Of a DNA stretch of 64,000 nucleotides, positions 7,995 through 16,821 are shown in pieces (within the stretch, counting starts at the first letter, position 1; each line of letters begins with the position of its first letter). The DNA is from Janthinobacterium sp. PC23-8 (GTDB lineage Bacteria; Pseudomonadota; Gammaproteobacteria; Burkholderiales; Burkholderiaceae_D). Where the stretch lies: the NCBI RefSeq assembly GCF_002250505.1, contig NZ_NJGY01000002.1, positions 714,407-778,406 of the forward strand. The letters run 5' to 3'. The position numbers and the translations under genes are program-made. The notes below the pieces were generated by a model. That model did no database searches and was not told the DNA's origin. It saw only the letters and a list, made by a program, of their open reading frames with translations.

Positions 7995-9974
7995 ATGACT
8001 TCCTCCGTACCACCGCTCAGCACACCGACCGACCTCGCCGAGGACAATCACGACGCCACCCTGGTGGCCGAACTGGGCGAACTGGCGCAGCACGTGCGGC
8101 TGGTGAAGATGGAAGGCCGCGTGTTCCTGCGCTTTTCGGGCGAGGTGCGGGCCGGCGGCTTGCGCGTGCCGTATGCACTGGTGCCCGCGCAAGGCGTGCT
8201 GGCGCGGCCGGCCAAGTGGCGCAAGCTGGAGCGCGAGGCCAAACTGGCGCTGGTGCGCGAACGGGCGAGCTCAGCCGCGTTTGACGAACTGCGCCAGCAT
8301 GTGAGCGATTTCGTCGCCGATATCGCCGGCCAGAGCGAGGACGTCGACGCCGATCCGATGCTGTTCCTGCATACCTTGGCCGACATGCAGACGTCGGAGC
8401 CGGCCGGCATGGTGTTCGACCGCATCCGCCAGCGCTTCAACCATGCGATCGAACGCCAGCAGGAAGAGCAGCATGCGGCGCGCACCCGCCAGAGCATCAA
8501 CCTGGCCGAGTATCCGGCCTCGTTCGAGATGGCGCGCCGGCTGCCGCGCCGCTTTGTCGCGCTGCTCGGCCCCACCAATTCGGGCAAGACCCACCGCGCG
8601 ATGGAAGCGCTGGTCAAAGCCAAAAGCGGCATTTATCTGGCGCCCCTGCGCCTGCTGGCGCTGGAAAATTACGAGCGCCTGCAGGAAGCGCGCCCGCACG
8701 GCAAACCCCTGGCCGTCAACCTGATCACGGGCGAAGAGCGGCGCACGGTCGCTGACGCCACGCATGTGGCCAGCACGGTGGAGATGCTGGACACGAAAAC
8801 CGTGGTGGAAGTGGCCGTAATCGACGAGATCCAGATGCTGGCCGACCCGGACCGGGGCGCGGCCTGGACGGCGGCCGTGTGCGGCGCGCCGGCCCATACC
8901 GTGTATCTGGTGGGCGCGCCGGAAGCGCGGCGCGCCATCGAGGCGCTGGCCGACCGGCTCGAATGCCCGTTGGAAGTGCATGTATTGAAGCGCATGGCGC
9001 CGCTGTCGATGGAGCCGACCGCCGTGCGCAAGGTGCGCAACCTGCGCCGTGGCGACGCGGTAATCGCGTTTTCGCGCCGCGAAGTGCTGATGTGGCGCGA
9101 CATGATCACCGAAACGGGGCTGTCGGTGGCCACCGTCTACGGCAACCTGTCGCCCGAAGTGCGGCGCGCGCAGGCCCAGCGTTTTCGCGATGGCACGGCC
9201 GATGTGGTGGTCGGCACCGATGCGCTGGCGATGGGCCTGAACATGCCGATCGCGCGCATCGTCATGACCACCAGCGTGAAATACAACGGCCGCGAAGAGG
9301 AAGAAATTTCAGCGGCGCTGGCGCGCCAGATCGCCGGGCGCGCCGGCCGCTACGGCGTGCATGAAGAGGGCCTGGTGGCCGGCTACGACAATGAAACGCA
9401 TGAGGTGATGCGCGCCCTGCTCAAGGAAAAACTGCACCCTTTGAACACCAGCGGTTTTGCCGTCGCGCCGTCGCTCGAGCATTTGCACCGCATTGCCTCG
9501 GTGACGGGCGAACAGTCGCTGTCAAAACTGCTGCGCCGCTTCATTCATAATATCGACGTGCCGGACGGTTTTTTCTTCCCGCGTATTACCGAAGACCAGA
9601 AAGAGCGCGCGCTGTGGCTCGACACCCTGCCCTTGTCGGTCGCCGACAAGTTCACCCTCTCGCTGGTGCCGATTTCGAGCAAGGTGCCGTCACTGCAGAC
9701 GGCGTGGGAGCACTGGGCGAAAAATCTGTCGCAGGGCAAGGTGTCGACCTTGCGCCAGCACGCCTATGGCGGCGGCACGCAGAATTTGCAGCAGGTGGAA
9801 GACACCTGCCGCTACTACTCGGCCTACGCATGGCTCAGCTACCGGCTGCCGGAATTGTTTCCCGATATCGAAGTGGCGCAGAACTTGTCGCGCGATGCGT
9901 CGGAGCGGGTCGATTCCATCCTGCGTGTGCACAATGCGGCCTCGCGCGGCCGGACCAAGAAATTCCGTAACTAA
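7995..9974 (+). CDS. Suv3-like superfamily 2 RNA helicase
   Basis: ATP-dependent helicase resembling the mitochondrial RNA helicase Suv3, 659 residues from the ATG at 7995 (AGG about 8 bases upstream). After an N-terminal region of about 185 residues it shows Walker A GPTNSGKT (192-199), a DEIQ Walker B (277-280) in place of DEAD/DEAH, motif V-like GTDALAMGLNMP and motif VI QIAGRAGRYG. The C-terminal third fits the Suv3 C-terminal domains in layout. In mitochondria Suv3 unwinds RNA for a degradosome; the bacterial role is unknown to me. It is convergent with the Tae4 gene, and the two stop codons overlap by 2 bases. Confidence 0.85.
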   Translation: MTSSVPPLSTPTDLAEDNHDATLVAELGELAQHVRLVKMEGRVFLRFSGEVRAGGLRVPYALVPAQGVLARPAKWRKLEREAKLALVRERASSAAFDELRQHVSDFVADIAGQSEDVDADPMLFLHTLADMQTSEPAGMVFDRIRQRFNHAIERQQEEQHAARTRQSINLAEYPASFEMARRLPRRFVALLGPTNSGKTHRAMEALVKAKSGIYLAPLRLLALENYERLQEARPHGKPLAVNLITGEERRTVADATHVASTVEMLDTKTVVEVAVIDEIQMLADPDRGAAWTAAVCGAPAHTVYLVGAPEARRAIEALADRLECPLEVHVLKRMAPLSMEPTAVRKVRNLRRGDAVIAFSRREVLMWRDMITETGLSVATVYGNLSPEVRRAQAQRFRDGTADVVVGTDALAMGLNMPIARIVMTTSVKYNGREEEEISAALARQIAGRAGRYGVHEEGLVAGYDNETHEVMRALLKEKLHPLNTSGFAVAPSLEHLHRIASVTGEQSLSKLLRRFIHNIDVPDGFFFPRITEDQKERALWLDTLPLSVADKFTLSLVPISSKVPSLQTAWEHWAKNLSQGKVSTLRQHAYGGGTQNLQQVEDTCRYYSAYAWLSYRLPELFPDIEVAQNLSRDASERVDSILRVHNAASRGRTKKFRN

Positions 9975-10444
9975 CGCAGTTCCCAGAACCAGACTTCATC
10001 GCAGGTCCAGTAGCATTCCGAGCCGCACACCTTGACGCCGTTTGACGGCAGCAGGATGTCGATATGGCCGCCGGCCCCGCCCAGGTAGCCGGGAATGCGA
10101 AAAAAGGCCACGATGCCCTTGCGGTTGCCGATGCCGGCGATCGCCGCTTCCCGGCCGAATTTTTCGGGCCCGCCCAGCATCGACGGACTGGCCAGCATAT
10201 GCGCGAGCTTGACCTGGCCGGGCTCAATCAGGGCGCCCTTGAACGGGCCCTTGTTGATCGCCATGCGGCCCTTGAGCTTGACGCCGCATTTGATCAGGGC
10301 CAGGCTGACGCGGATGGCGCAGGTGTTGATGAAGCTGTCCTTGCCGATCAGGTCTTCCCAGCCGATTTCGCCGAATAGCGTTGCCTGGTCGACAGCGGCC
10401 ACGCTGTAGTAGTTTTCACGCAGCTTGATGAATGCAGGTTTCAT
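9971..10444 (-). CDS. tae4: Type VI secretion amidase effector Tae4
   Basis: Predicted peptidoglycan amidase (NlpC/P60-like fold) delivered by a type VI secretion system into rival cells, where Tae4 enzymes cleave within the peptide stem. In this 157-residue protein the catalytic cysteine is C42 in SFINTCAIRVSLAL and the histidine is H127 in GGHIDIL, matching the family pattern, and the C-terminal CDEVWFWEL is typical. It has no signal peptide, as expected for a contact-delivered effector. The start overlaps the end of the immunity gene region: its ribosome site GGGAGG lies inside the last codons of that gene, so the two are translationally linked. No type VI structural genes are in the window. 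Confidence 0.88.
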   Translation of the reverse strand: MKPAFIKLRENYYSVAAVDQATLFGEIGWEDLIGKDSFINTCAIRVSLALIKCGVKLKGRMAINKGPFKGALIEPGQVKLAHMLASPSMLGGPEKFGREAAIAGIGNRKGIVAFFRIPGYLGGAGGHIDILLPSNGVKVCGSECYWTCDEVWFWELR

Positions 10445-10445
10445 C

Positions 10446-10775
10446 TCAACCTCCCGCTTGTGGTGGATGGGTACAGGGAAAACGACGGGCCAGGATGGCC
10501 ACGGCCAGGTGCGCCGCGTCGCCCTGGCGTTCTTTTTCAGCCAGTGCTTTCAATCCGGCGATCACGAGGCCATCGAGCTCCACAGACTTGACACGGCCCG
10601 TGTCGCACCACAGCCGGCCTTGCGCAGCATCGGCCACGCCGGCCAGGTAGCCCTTGGCGTAGCGCGGGTCCTGCTCGGACCGGGCCAGCAGTTGCGCACC
10701 GGTGAGGCGCGGCGCCGTGGGCCAGGCGTGCGCACCCGATAGACAGAAGGCGGCAAGGAGGAAAAGTGAGCGCAT
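10446..10775 (-). CDS. tai4: Rap1a/Tai-family immunity protein (Tai4-like)
   Basis: Periplasmic immunity protein expected to block the amidase encoded next to it. From the ATG at 10775 the 109-residue product has a clean signal peptide (MRSLFLLAAFCLSGAHA) followed by the Rap1a/Tai pattern: a helix containing RYAKGYLAGVADA, a cysteine in LWCDTG and a terminal FPC. A cysteine often found just before the GYLAG helix is replaced here (LLARSEQD). The frame extends further upstream to 10805 but would then lose the signal peptide. Immunity precedes effector here, whereas in the Salmonella pair the effector comes first. Confidence 0.82.
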   Translation of the reverse strand: MRSLFLLAAFCLSGAHAWPTAPRLTGAQLLARSEQDPRYAKGYLAGVADAAQGRLWCDTGRVKSVELDGLVIAGLKALAEKERQGDAAHLAVAILARRFPCTHPPQAGG

Positions 10776-11194
10776 GGCAGGCCTGGCAAAGGGACATCCG
10801 GACATTGTAGGGGGCGCTTATACCCCTGTACTGAGCGAGGTCAAGCATGGACGGCATCGACTTTGAGCCTGTAGAATCAGGGCCGCAGCAAAACACAAGG
10901 GGGTTTTCACGCGCCCCTGGGTCAGCCAACGTTACAAAGCCAGCCTGCAAGCGACATTCGAGTTTTGTGAACGCCAACTACCATGGCGACCCGCGCAATA
11001 TGGTGCTGACACTGCGGGGCACGCTGTAAAGCTTGTCATCGTGTTAAAAAAATCGTGCTCTGCAATGAACCTTGATGCACTCAGCCAGTCTATCAGCGAC
11101 CCGCCACCGATTTGCTTGCGTGCGCGGGCAAGCACAAGCCTGTCACCACGACAGGCTCGTCGTCAACTGATGCAAGGCTTACAGGGAGAGTTGC
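10776..11194. other. Intergenic region upstream of the M6 protease gene
   Basis: About 420 bases without a credible gene. Short frames on both strands (for example 10847-11029) lack ribosome sites and family features. The only structure I see is a perfect 8-base stem, AGCCTGTC/GACAGGCT, with a 5-base loop (arms 11137-11144 and 11150-11157), ending 37 bases before the protease start codon. It is not followed by a T run, so it may be a leader stem-loop or a binding site. Divergent promoters for tai4 and the protease gene must lie in this interval. Confidence 0.5.
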
Positions 11195-12709
11195 ATGTGC
11201 ACGCCATTCAACGCAGAAGAATTCACGTTTGTCCAGCCGGACGGCAGCAACCTGACGGTCCGCGGCTGGGGTAACCAGTACCACGCCACGTTCGAGGCGC
11301 TCAACGGCTATACGGTGGTGGAAAATCCCGCCACCGGCTTTTACATGTACGCGAAGTTGAGCGACGATGGCGAGCAGTTGCTGTCAAGTGGCGCGCGGCC
11401 GCGCGAGGTAGCAGTCGAGTCGCTGAAGCTGGAGCGCGGCCTGCGCATGGCGTCGCATGCGGCCCGCGCCCAAGTGCGCGAGGGCACTGCGCTGAAGCCT
11501 GGCACCTCGCGCTGGGAACAGCGCCGCAAGCAGTACAAGAACGATCTGCGCGCCCATCTGCAGGCACCCGAACTCACGCCGGCGCCACCCAAACGAGAAA
11601 CCGTGGGCGACTTTGTCGGACTGTGCCTGCTGATCGATTTCCCCGACGTGCGGGGCACGATTTCCAAGGAAGAGGTAGAGAAATTCTGCAACCAGCCCGG
11701 CTATGAAGGGTTTGGCAATCACGGTTCGGTGCACGATTACTTTCTCGACGTTTCGGGCGGGCGCATGCGCTACACCAACCTCGTCACGCCCTGGTACACG
11801 GCGCGCCAGCCGCGCAGCTATTACACCAATGAGCGCGTAGCGCAGCCAATCCGGGCGCGCGAACTGATCAAGGAAGCGCTCGACCACTTCAAGCGCAACG
11901 GCTTTGATTTTTCCAGCCTGACGACGGACGACCAGGAATATGTTTACGCAAGCAATGTGTTCTATGCGGGCAAACGCGTCAACAACTGGGCCAAGGGCCT
12001 GTGGCCGCATGCGTATCACCTGCTGACGCCGTACAAGCTGGCTGACGGCATGCACAGCTTTGACTACCAGATCACCGACATGGACCGCGAACTGGCGCTG
12101 GGCACCTTCTGCCATGAAAATGGCCACATGATATGCGACTTTCCCGACCTGTACGACTACGGCGCCGAATCGTCCGGCATCGGCGACTTCTGCCTGATGT
12201 GCTCGGGCTCGAATGTCGACAAGAAAAACCCCACGCAGGTCAACGCCTACCTGAAATACCGCGCCGGCTGGGCAAGCTCCACCGCCAGCATCCGGCCCGG
12301 CAATGCGACGGCCGAGGCCAATGCCAACCAGTTCTACATCCACCGCAACAGCGCCAACAAGGCGGAATACTTCATCATCGAAAACCGCCAGGCCAGCAGC
12401 CGTGACCATGCACTGCCCTCGCAGGGGCTGGCGATCTGGCATATCGATGAAAAGGGCGACAACCGGTTCGAGCAAATGTCGGCGCAGCAGCACTATGAGT
12501 GCTCGCTGATGCAGGCCGACGGCAAGTGTGACCTGGAACGCGACTCGTCGAACCGCGGCGATATGGGCGACCTGTTTCCCGGTGAAGGCAACACGCGCTT
12601 CGGCCCCGGTACGGCGCCTGCCAGCCGCTGGTGGGACGGCTCGCCGTCCGGGCTCGATCTGGATCAGATCAGCGCGGCCGGTGCGTCCATATCGTTCAGC
12701 GCACGGTAG
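11195..12709 (+). CDS. M6-family metalloprotease (immune inhibitor A-like)
   Basis: Zinc metalloprotease of the M6 family, 504 residues. The N-terminal part (FTFVQPDGSNLTVRGWGN...NGYTVVE) is the usual M6 leader region; the catalytic zinc site is H307-E308-N309-G310-H311 in GTFCHENGHMICDFPDLYDYG. The ATG at 11195 has GGAGAG about 6 bases upstream and the product starts directly with the family N-terminus. Unlike most members it has no recognisable signal peptide, so it is either cytoplasmic, secreted by a non-Sec route, or released in another way. It ends 3 bases before the convergent sugar dehydrogenase gene. Confidence 0.86.
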   Translation: MCTPFNAEEFTFVQPDGSNLTVRGWGNQYHATFEALNGYTVVENPATGFYMYAKLSDDGEQLLSSGARPREVAVESLKLERGLRMASHAARAQVREGTALKPGTSRWEQRRKQYKNDLRAHLQAPELTPAPPKRETVGDFVGLCLLIDFPDVRGTISKEEVEKFCNQPGYEGFGNHGSVHDYFLDVSGGRMRYTNLVTPWYTARQPRSYYTNERVAQPIRARELIKEALDHFKRNGFDFSSLTTDDQEYVYASNVFYAGKRVNNWAKGLWPHAYHLLTPYKLADGMHSFDYQITDMDRELALGTFCHENGHMICDFPDLYDYGAESSGIGDFCLMCSGSNVDKKNPTQVNAYLKYRAGWASSTASIRPGNATAEANANQFYIHRNSANKAEYFIIENRQASSRDHALPSQGLAIWHIDEKGDNRFEQMSAQQHYECSLMQADGKCDLERDSSNRGDMGDLFPGEGNTRFGPGTAPASRWWDGSPSGLDLDQISAAGASISFSAR

Positions 12710-12712
12710 GCG

Positions 12713-13936
12713 CTATTTTGCGGCGGGCGCGTCGTAATGGAGCTTGAGCACCAGCCCATTGTGGTCGTCGGCCAGGTAGATATCGCCGTCCTGGCCCTGT
12801 TTCACATCGACCGGCGCCCCCCTGCCCTGCTTGCCCTTGCGTTCCCAGTTGCCGATCAATTCGACCGATTTGCCCAGCGGCGCGCCAGCCGCATCAGGCA
12901 GCAAGGCCACCAGCCGGTGGCCGTGGGAACGGTAGCCATGGTAGCCGATGATCAGGCTGTTTTTATAGGTGGCCGGAAAACGGCTGGCCGTATAAAAGGT
13001 CATGCCCAGCGGTGCGGCGTGGCCGGGCAGCAGGCGCTGTGGGGCGGTGTATTTTGCGGCGCAATCGGTCTTCGGATACTCGGGGCTGGCCACGTTGTTG
13101 TCGTAACAGTAGGGCCAGCCGTAGTGCTGGCCGGCCTTGATCAGGTTCAGTTCCTCGTGCGGCAGGTCCTCGTCGCTTTTCAGTTGCGGCATGGCGGCCT
13201 GGATCGCGTCGCGCGCGTTTTCCGCCTGCCACAAGGCGCCGCTGGCGGGATGAAAAGCCAGCGCCATCGAGTTGCGCAAGCCGTGCACATGGGTGCTCCA
13301 GCCGGTCACCGTGCCGGCCGGCCAGGCCATCTTGTATTCACGGATGGCGCCCAGCGCTTCCTTGCCTTCGCTTGACGCACACGGTTTGGACGCGTCCGGC
13401 GCCTTGCCATCCTTGTCTTCGCAGTGGTCGGTGCTGGACCCCACGTTGACATACAGGTCGCCGGCGGGACTGAAGCGCATGGTGGTCAACAGATGCAGGC
13501 CCAGGCCCGGCAGGCGCGGCGTTTTGGACGTGCCGCCGATCACGTCGGTGATGGCGGCCGGGTCGCGCAGGTCGAAGCGGAAGATGCGCCCCACCACGCC
13601 CACATACACCATGCCATCCGGGCCTTGCACGATGCCGTTCGGGCGATCGAGTTTGTCTTGCAGCAGCGTGCGTTCAAAGGTGCCGCCGGCCTGGCGCTTG
13701 AGCAGCCACAATTTTCCCTGGTTCGCCGTCCAGCCGGCCATGTCGGTGACCAGCACGTCGCCATTGGTCAGCGGCAGCACGCCGCGCGGGAATTTCAGGC
13801 CGTCGGCCAGCATGCCGACGCAAAAGCCGGCCGGCGTGGTGACGTTCAGGCGCGGCAAGCCATCGCACAGGTCGGCCGCCATCGCGGGTGCGGCAAGAAA
13901 GGTGGCCAGCGCGGCGGCGAGGAGCTTTTTATTCAT
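12713..13936 (-). CDS. Secreted PQQ-type sugar (glucose/sorbosone) dehydrogenase
   Basis: Predicted periplasmic beta-propeller oxidoreductase of the soluble aldose/sorbosone dehydrogenase family, using PQQ to oxidise sugars. The 407 residues open with a Sec signal peptide (MNKKLLAAALATFLAAPAMA). Propeller features include FPRGVLPLTNGDVLVTD, RPNGIVQGPDGMVYVG and the C-terminal DVKQGQDGDIYLADDHNG. The start codon overlaps the 3' end of tatD by 8 bases, so it is probably the last gene of the lolE-lolC-lolD-tatD transcript. The true substrate cannot be told from sequence, and some relatives may not use PQQ. Confidence 0.83.
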   Translation of the reverse strand: MNKKLLAAALATFLAAPAMAADLCDGLPRLNVTTPAGFCVGMLADGLKFPRGVLPLTNGDVLVTDMAGWTANQGKLWLLKRQAGGTFERTLLQDKLDRPNGIVQGPDGMVYVGVVGRIFRFDLRDPAAITDVIGGTSKTPRLPGLGLHLLTTMRFSPAGDLYVNVGSSTDHCEDKDGKAPDASKPCASSEGKEALGAIREYKMAWPAGTVTGWSTHVHGLRNSMALAFHPASGALWQAENARDAIQAAMPQLKSDEDLPHEELNLIKAGQHYGWPYCYDNNVASPEYPKTDCAAKYTAPQRLLPGHAAPLGMTFYTASRFPATYKNSLIIGYHGYRSHGHRLVALLPDAAGAPLGKSVELIGNWERKGKQGRGAPVDVKQGQDGDIYLADDHNGLVLKLHYDAPAAK

Positions 13937-14741
13937 CCTGGTTTTCCATCAAAGGTAGGCGCGGCATTACCGCGCGGGCGTTGGCGCTGGTCTGCGCCGC
14001 CACTTCAGCAAGTGCGACGCCGCGCAGCTCGGCCAGCACGGCACCGATGCGCGGCAGTTGTTCCGGGCTGTTGCGCCCGGGGTGTATCCAGCTCGGCGAA
14101 ATATCGGGGGCATCGGTTTCCAGCACGATGGCGGCCAGCGGCAAGTCGGTGGCCATGCGGCGTATCTGCAAGGCGCGGGTAAAGGTCATGGCGCCGCCGA
14201 AACCGAGCTTGAAACCGAGGTCGATATAGCCTTGCGCCTGTTGAAAGCTGCCGTTGAACGCATGGGCGATGCCGCCGTTCGGGCGGATCTGGCGCGCATG
14301 TTTCAACACGATATCCTGCGAGCGGCGCACATGGGCCAGCACCGGCAAATCAAAATCGCGGGCGATTTTCAGCTGCTCGCGCAGGAAATGCTCCTGCTTG
14401 CTACGCATGGCAGGTTCGCTCAGCATCGGAATAAAGAAGTCCAGGCCGATCTCGCCGATGGCGACAAAACGCGGGTCCTTCATCGCCGCCGCCACGGCCT
14501 CGCGCAGCGCCAGCAGATCATCGTCGGTGGCGCGCGGTACGTAGATCGGGTGGATGCCCAGCCCATAGCAGCCGTTGGGGGCGGCGTGGGCCAGCTCGCG
14601 CACGATGGCAAAGTTCGCCCGTTCGACGGCGGGAATGACGATCATGCCCACGCCCTGGTCGCTGGCGCGCTGCGCCACCGGCAGCGCTTCAGCACCGAAT
14701 TGGTGGGCGTCCAGGTGGCAATGCGTATCGATCCACAGCAT
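13929..14741 (-). CDS. tatD: TatD-family metal-dependent hydrolase
   Basis: TIM-barrel metal-dependent DNase/hydrolase, 270 residues. The N-terminal metal motif DTHCHLD, the central GEIGLDFF with its glutamate, LAHVRRSQD, and the late ETDAPDISP aspartate are all present, so the active site looks complete. The closest typed relatives are TatD/YjjV/YcfH nucleases. It follows lolD by 29 bases and overlaps the sugar dehydrogenase start. The spacer before it contains a short duplication that repeats the lolD stop-codon region (see 14755-14780). A GGAGG ribosome site lies 7 bases before the ATG. Confidence 0.92.
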   Translation of the reverse strand: MLWIDTHCHLDAHQFGAEALPVAQRASDQGVGMIVIPAVERANFAIVRELAHAAPNGCYGLGIHPIYVPRATDDDLLALREAVAAAMKDPRFVAIGEIGLDFFIPMLSEPAMRSKQEHFLREQLKIARDFDLPVLAHVRRSQDIVLKHARQIRPNGGIAHAFNGSFQQAQGYIDLGFKLGFGGAMTFTRALQIRRMATDLPLAAIVLETDAPDISPSWIHPGRNSPEQLPRIGAVLAELRGVALAEVAAQTSANARAVMPRLPLMENQDE

Positions 14742-14754
14742 GTCGAGACCTCCG

Positions 14755-14770
14755 TATTGCTCAGTATTGC

Positions 14771-14780
<10 letters not shown>
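14755..14780. repeat. 10-base tandem duplication at the lolD stop codon
   Basis: The unit CAGTATTGCT occurs twice in direct succession and a third partial copy follows. On the coding (minus) strand this repeats the segment containing the lolD TGA stop, so a second TGA stands 10 bases after the first, just before the tatD ribosome site. It looks like a recent slippage event. Confidence 0.75.
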
Positions 14781-15514
<734 letters not shown>

Positions 15515-15524
15515 GGTCTTGGAA

Positions 15525-16784
15525 TTATTCGTAGCGCAGGGCTTCGGCCGGCTTGACGCGGGCGGCCCACCAGCTTGGGTACAGGGTCGCCAGGAAGGCG
15601 AGGATCACGGCCAGCACGCCGATCCTGGTAACGTCGGGCCAGCGCAGGTCGGACGGCACGGTGCTGATGAAATAGATGTCCTTGGACAGGAACTGCACGC
15701 CCAGCAGGTGTTCGATGAAGGGAACGATGACATCGATATTCATCGCCACCAGCACCCCGCCGCCTATGCCCAGGATGGTACCCAAAATACCTACCAGCGC
15801 GCCCTGGATCATGAAGATCTTCATGATCGAAGCTGGCGAGGCGCCCAGGGTGCGCAAAATCGCAATATCGGCCTGCTTGTCGGTCACCGTCATCACCAGG
15901 GTGGAAACGAGATTGAAGGCGGCCACCGCGATGATCAGGGTCAGGATAATGAACATCATGCGCTTTTCGGTCTGCACGGCGGCAAACCAGTTGGCGTTGA
16001 GCTTGGACCAGTCGCGCAGGGTCAGGTCACCCGGCATGCTTTTCTTCAGTTCTTGCGCCACTTGCGGCGCGCGGTTCATGTCGACCAGGCGCAGGCGCAG
16101 GCCGGACGGGCCTGCGAGGCGCAGCAGGCGCTGGGCGTCCTCGATATTGATAAAGGCCAGGCCCGCATCGAATTCATTATGGCCTGCCTGGAAGATGCCG
16201 CTGACGGTAAAGCTGCGCATGCGCGGCAGCACGCCGGCCGGCGTGACCTGGCCCTGGGCCAGCATCAGCGTGACTTTTTCGCCGAGGTTCACGCGCAGCG
16301 CGCGCGCCAGTTCGATGCCCAGCACGATATTGTAGGTGCCCGGCTGCAGCGCCTTGAAGCTGCCCATGCGCGTCTGGCCGGCCACGTCGGACACATTCGG
16401 CTCCTCTTCAGGCAGCACGCCGCGCACGATGGCCGGGCGCAGCGCATCGTCGCGCAGCAGCATGCCCTGGGTTTCAACAAAAGGAGCGGCGCCCCTGACG
16501 GCCGGGTTCTTGAAGGCCTCGGCCTTTTCGGCGCGCCAGTCAAGCATGCTGCCGCTGTTGTCGAACACCTCGACGTGGGCCAGCACCGACAGCATGCGGT
16601 CGGTGACTTCTTTCTGGAAGCCGTTCATTACGGACAGCACGATAATCAGCGCCGCCACGCCGAGGCCAATGCCGGCCATGGAAATGAGCGAAATAAACGA
16701 GATAAAACTGTTGCGGCCACTGCGCTTGCCGGCCCGCGTGTAGCGCAGGCCGACCAGCCATTCGAAGGGCAGATTCTTTAACAT
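15525..16784 (-). CDS. lolC: Lipoprotein-releasing system permease LolC/LolE (copy next to lolD)
   Basis: Inner-membrane permease of the LolCDE lipoprotein sorting complex, 419 residues: a first membrane helix near residues 22-50 ([20 protein letters not shown]), a large periplasmic domain of about 220 residues, and three C-terminal helices with [26 protein letters not shown] and the ending [15 protein letters not shown]. It is the second of two tandem, closely similar permeases, so the pair could form a LolC/LolE heterodimer with LolD. Which copy is LolC and which LolE is a guess from order only. Confidence 0.88.
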   Translation of the reverse strand: MLKNLPFEWLVGLRYTRAGKRSGRNSFISFISLISMAGIGLGVAALIIVLSVMNGFQKEVTDRMLSVLAHVEVFDNSGSMLDWRAEKAEAFKNPAVRGAAPFVETQGMLLRDDALRPAIVRGVLPEEEPNVSDVAGQTRMGSFKALQPGTYNIVLGIELARALRVNLGEKVTLMLAQGQVTPAGVLPRMRSFTVSGIFQAGHNEFDAGLAFINIEDAQRLLRLAGPSGLRLRLVDMNRAPQVAQELKKSMPGDLTLRDWSKLNANWFAAVQTEKRMMFIILTLIIAVAAFNLVSTLVMTVTDKQADIAILRTLGASPASIMKIFMIQGALVGILGTILGIGGGVLVAMNIDVIVPFIEHLLGVQFLSKDIYFISTVPSDLRWPDVTRIGVLAVILAFLATLYPSWWAARVKPAEALRYE

Positions 16785-16821
16785 ACTTGTGATTCCAGCA
16801 GATTTGATCGGTACTTGCTTT

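Noticed and set aside
10847-11029. Small 60-codon frame upstream of the M6 protease gene
   Set aside because: No ribosome site, no hydrophobic or domain features, composition like non-coding sequence.
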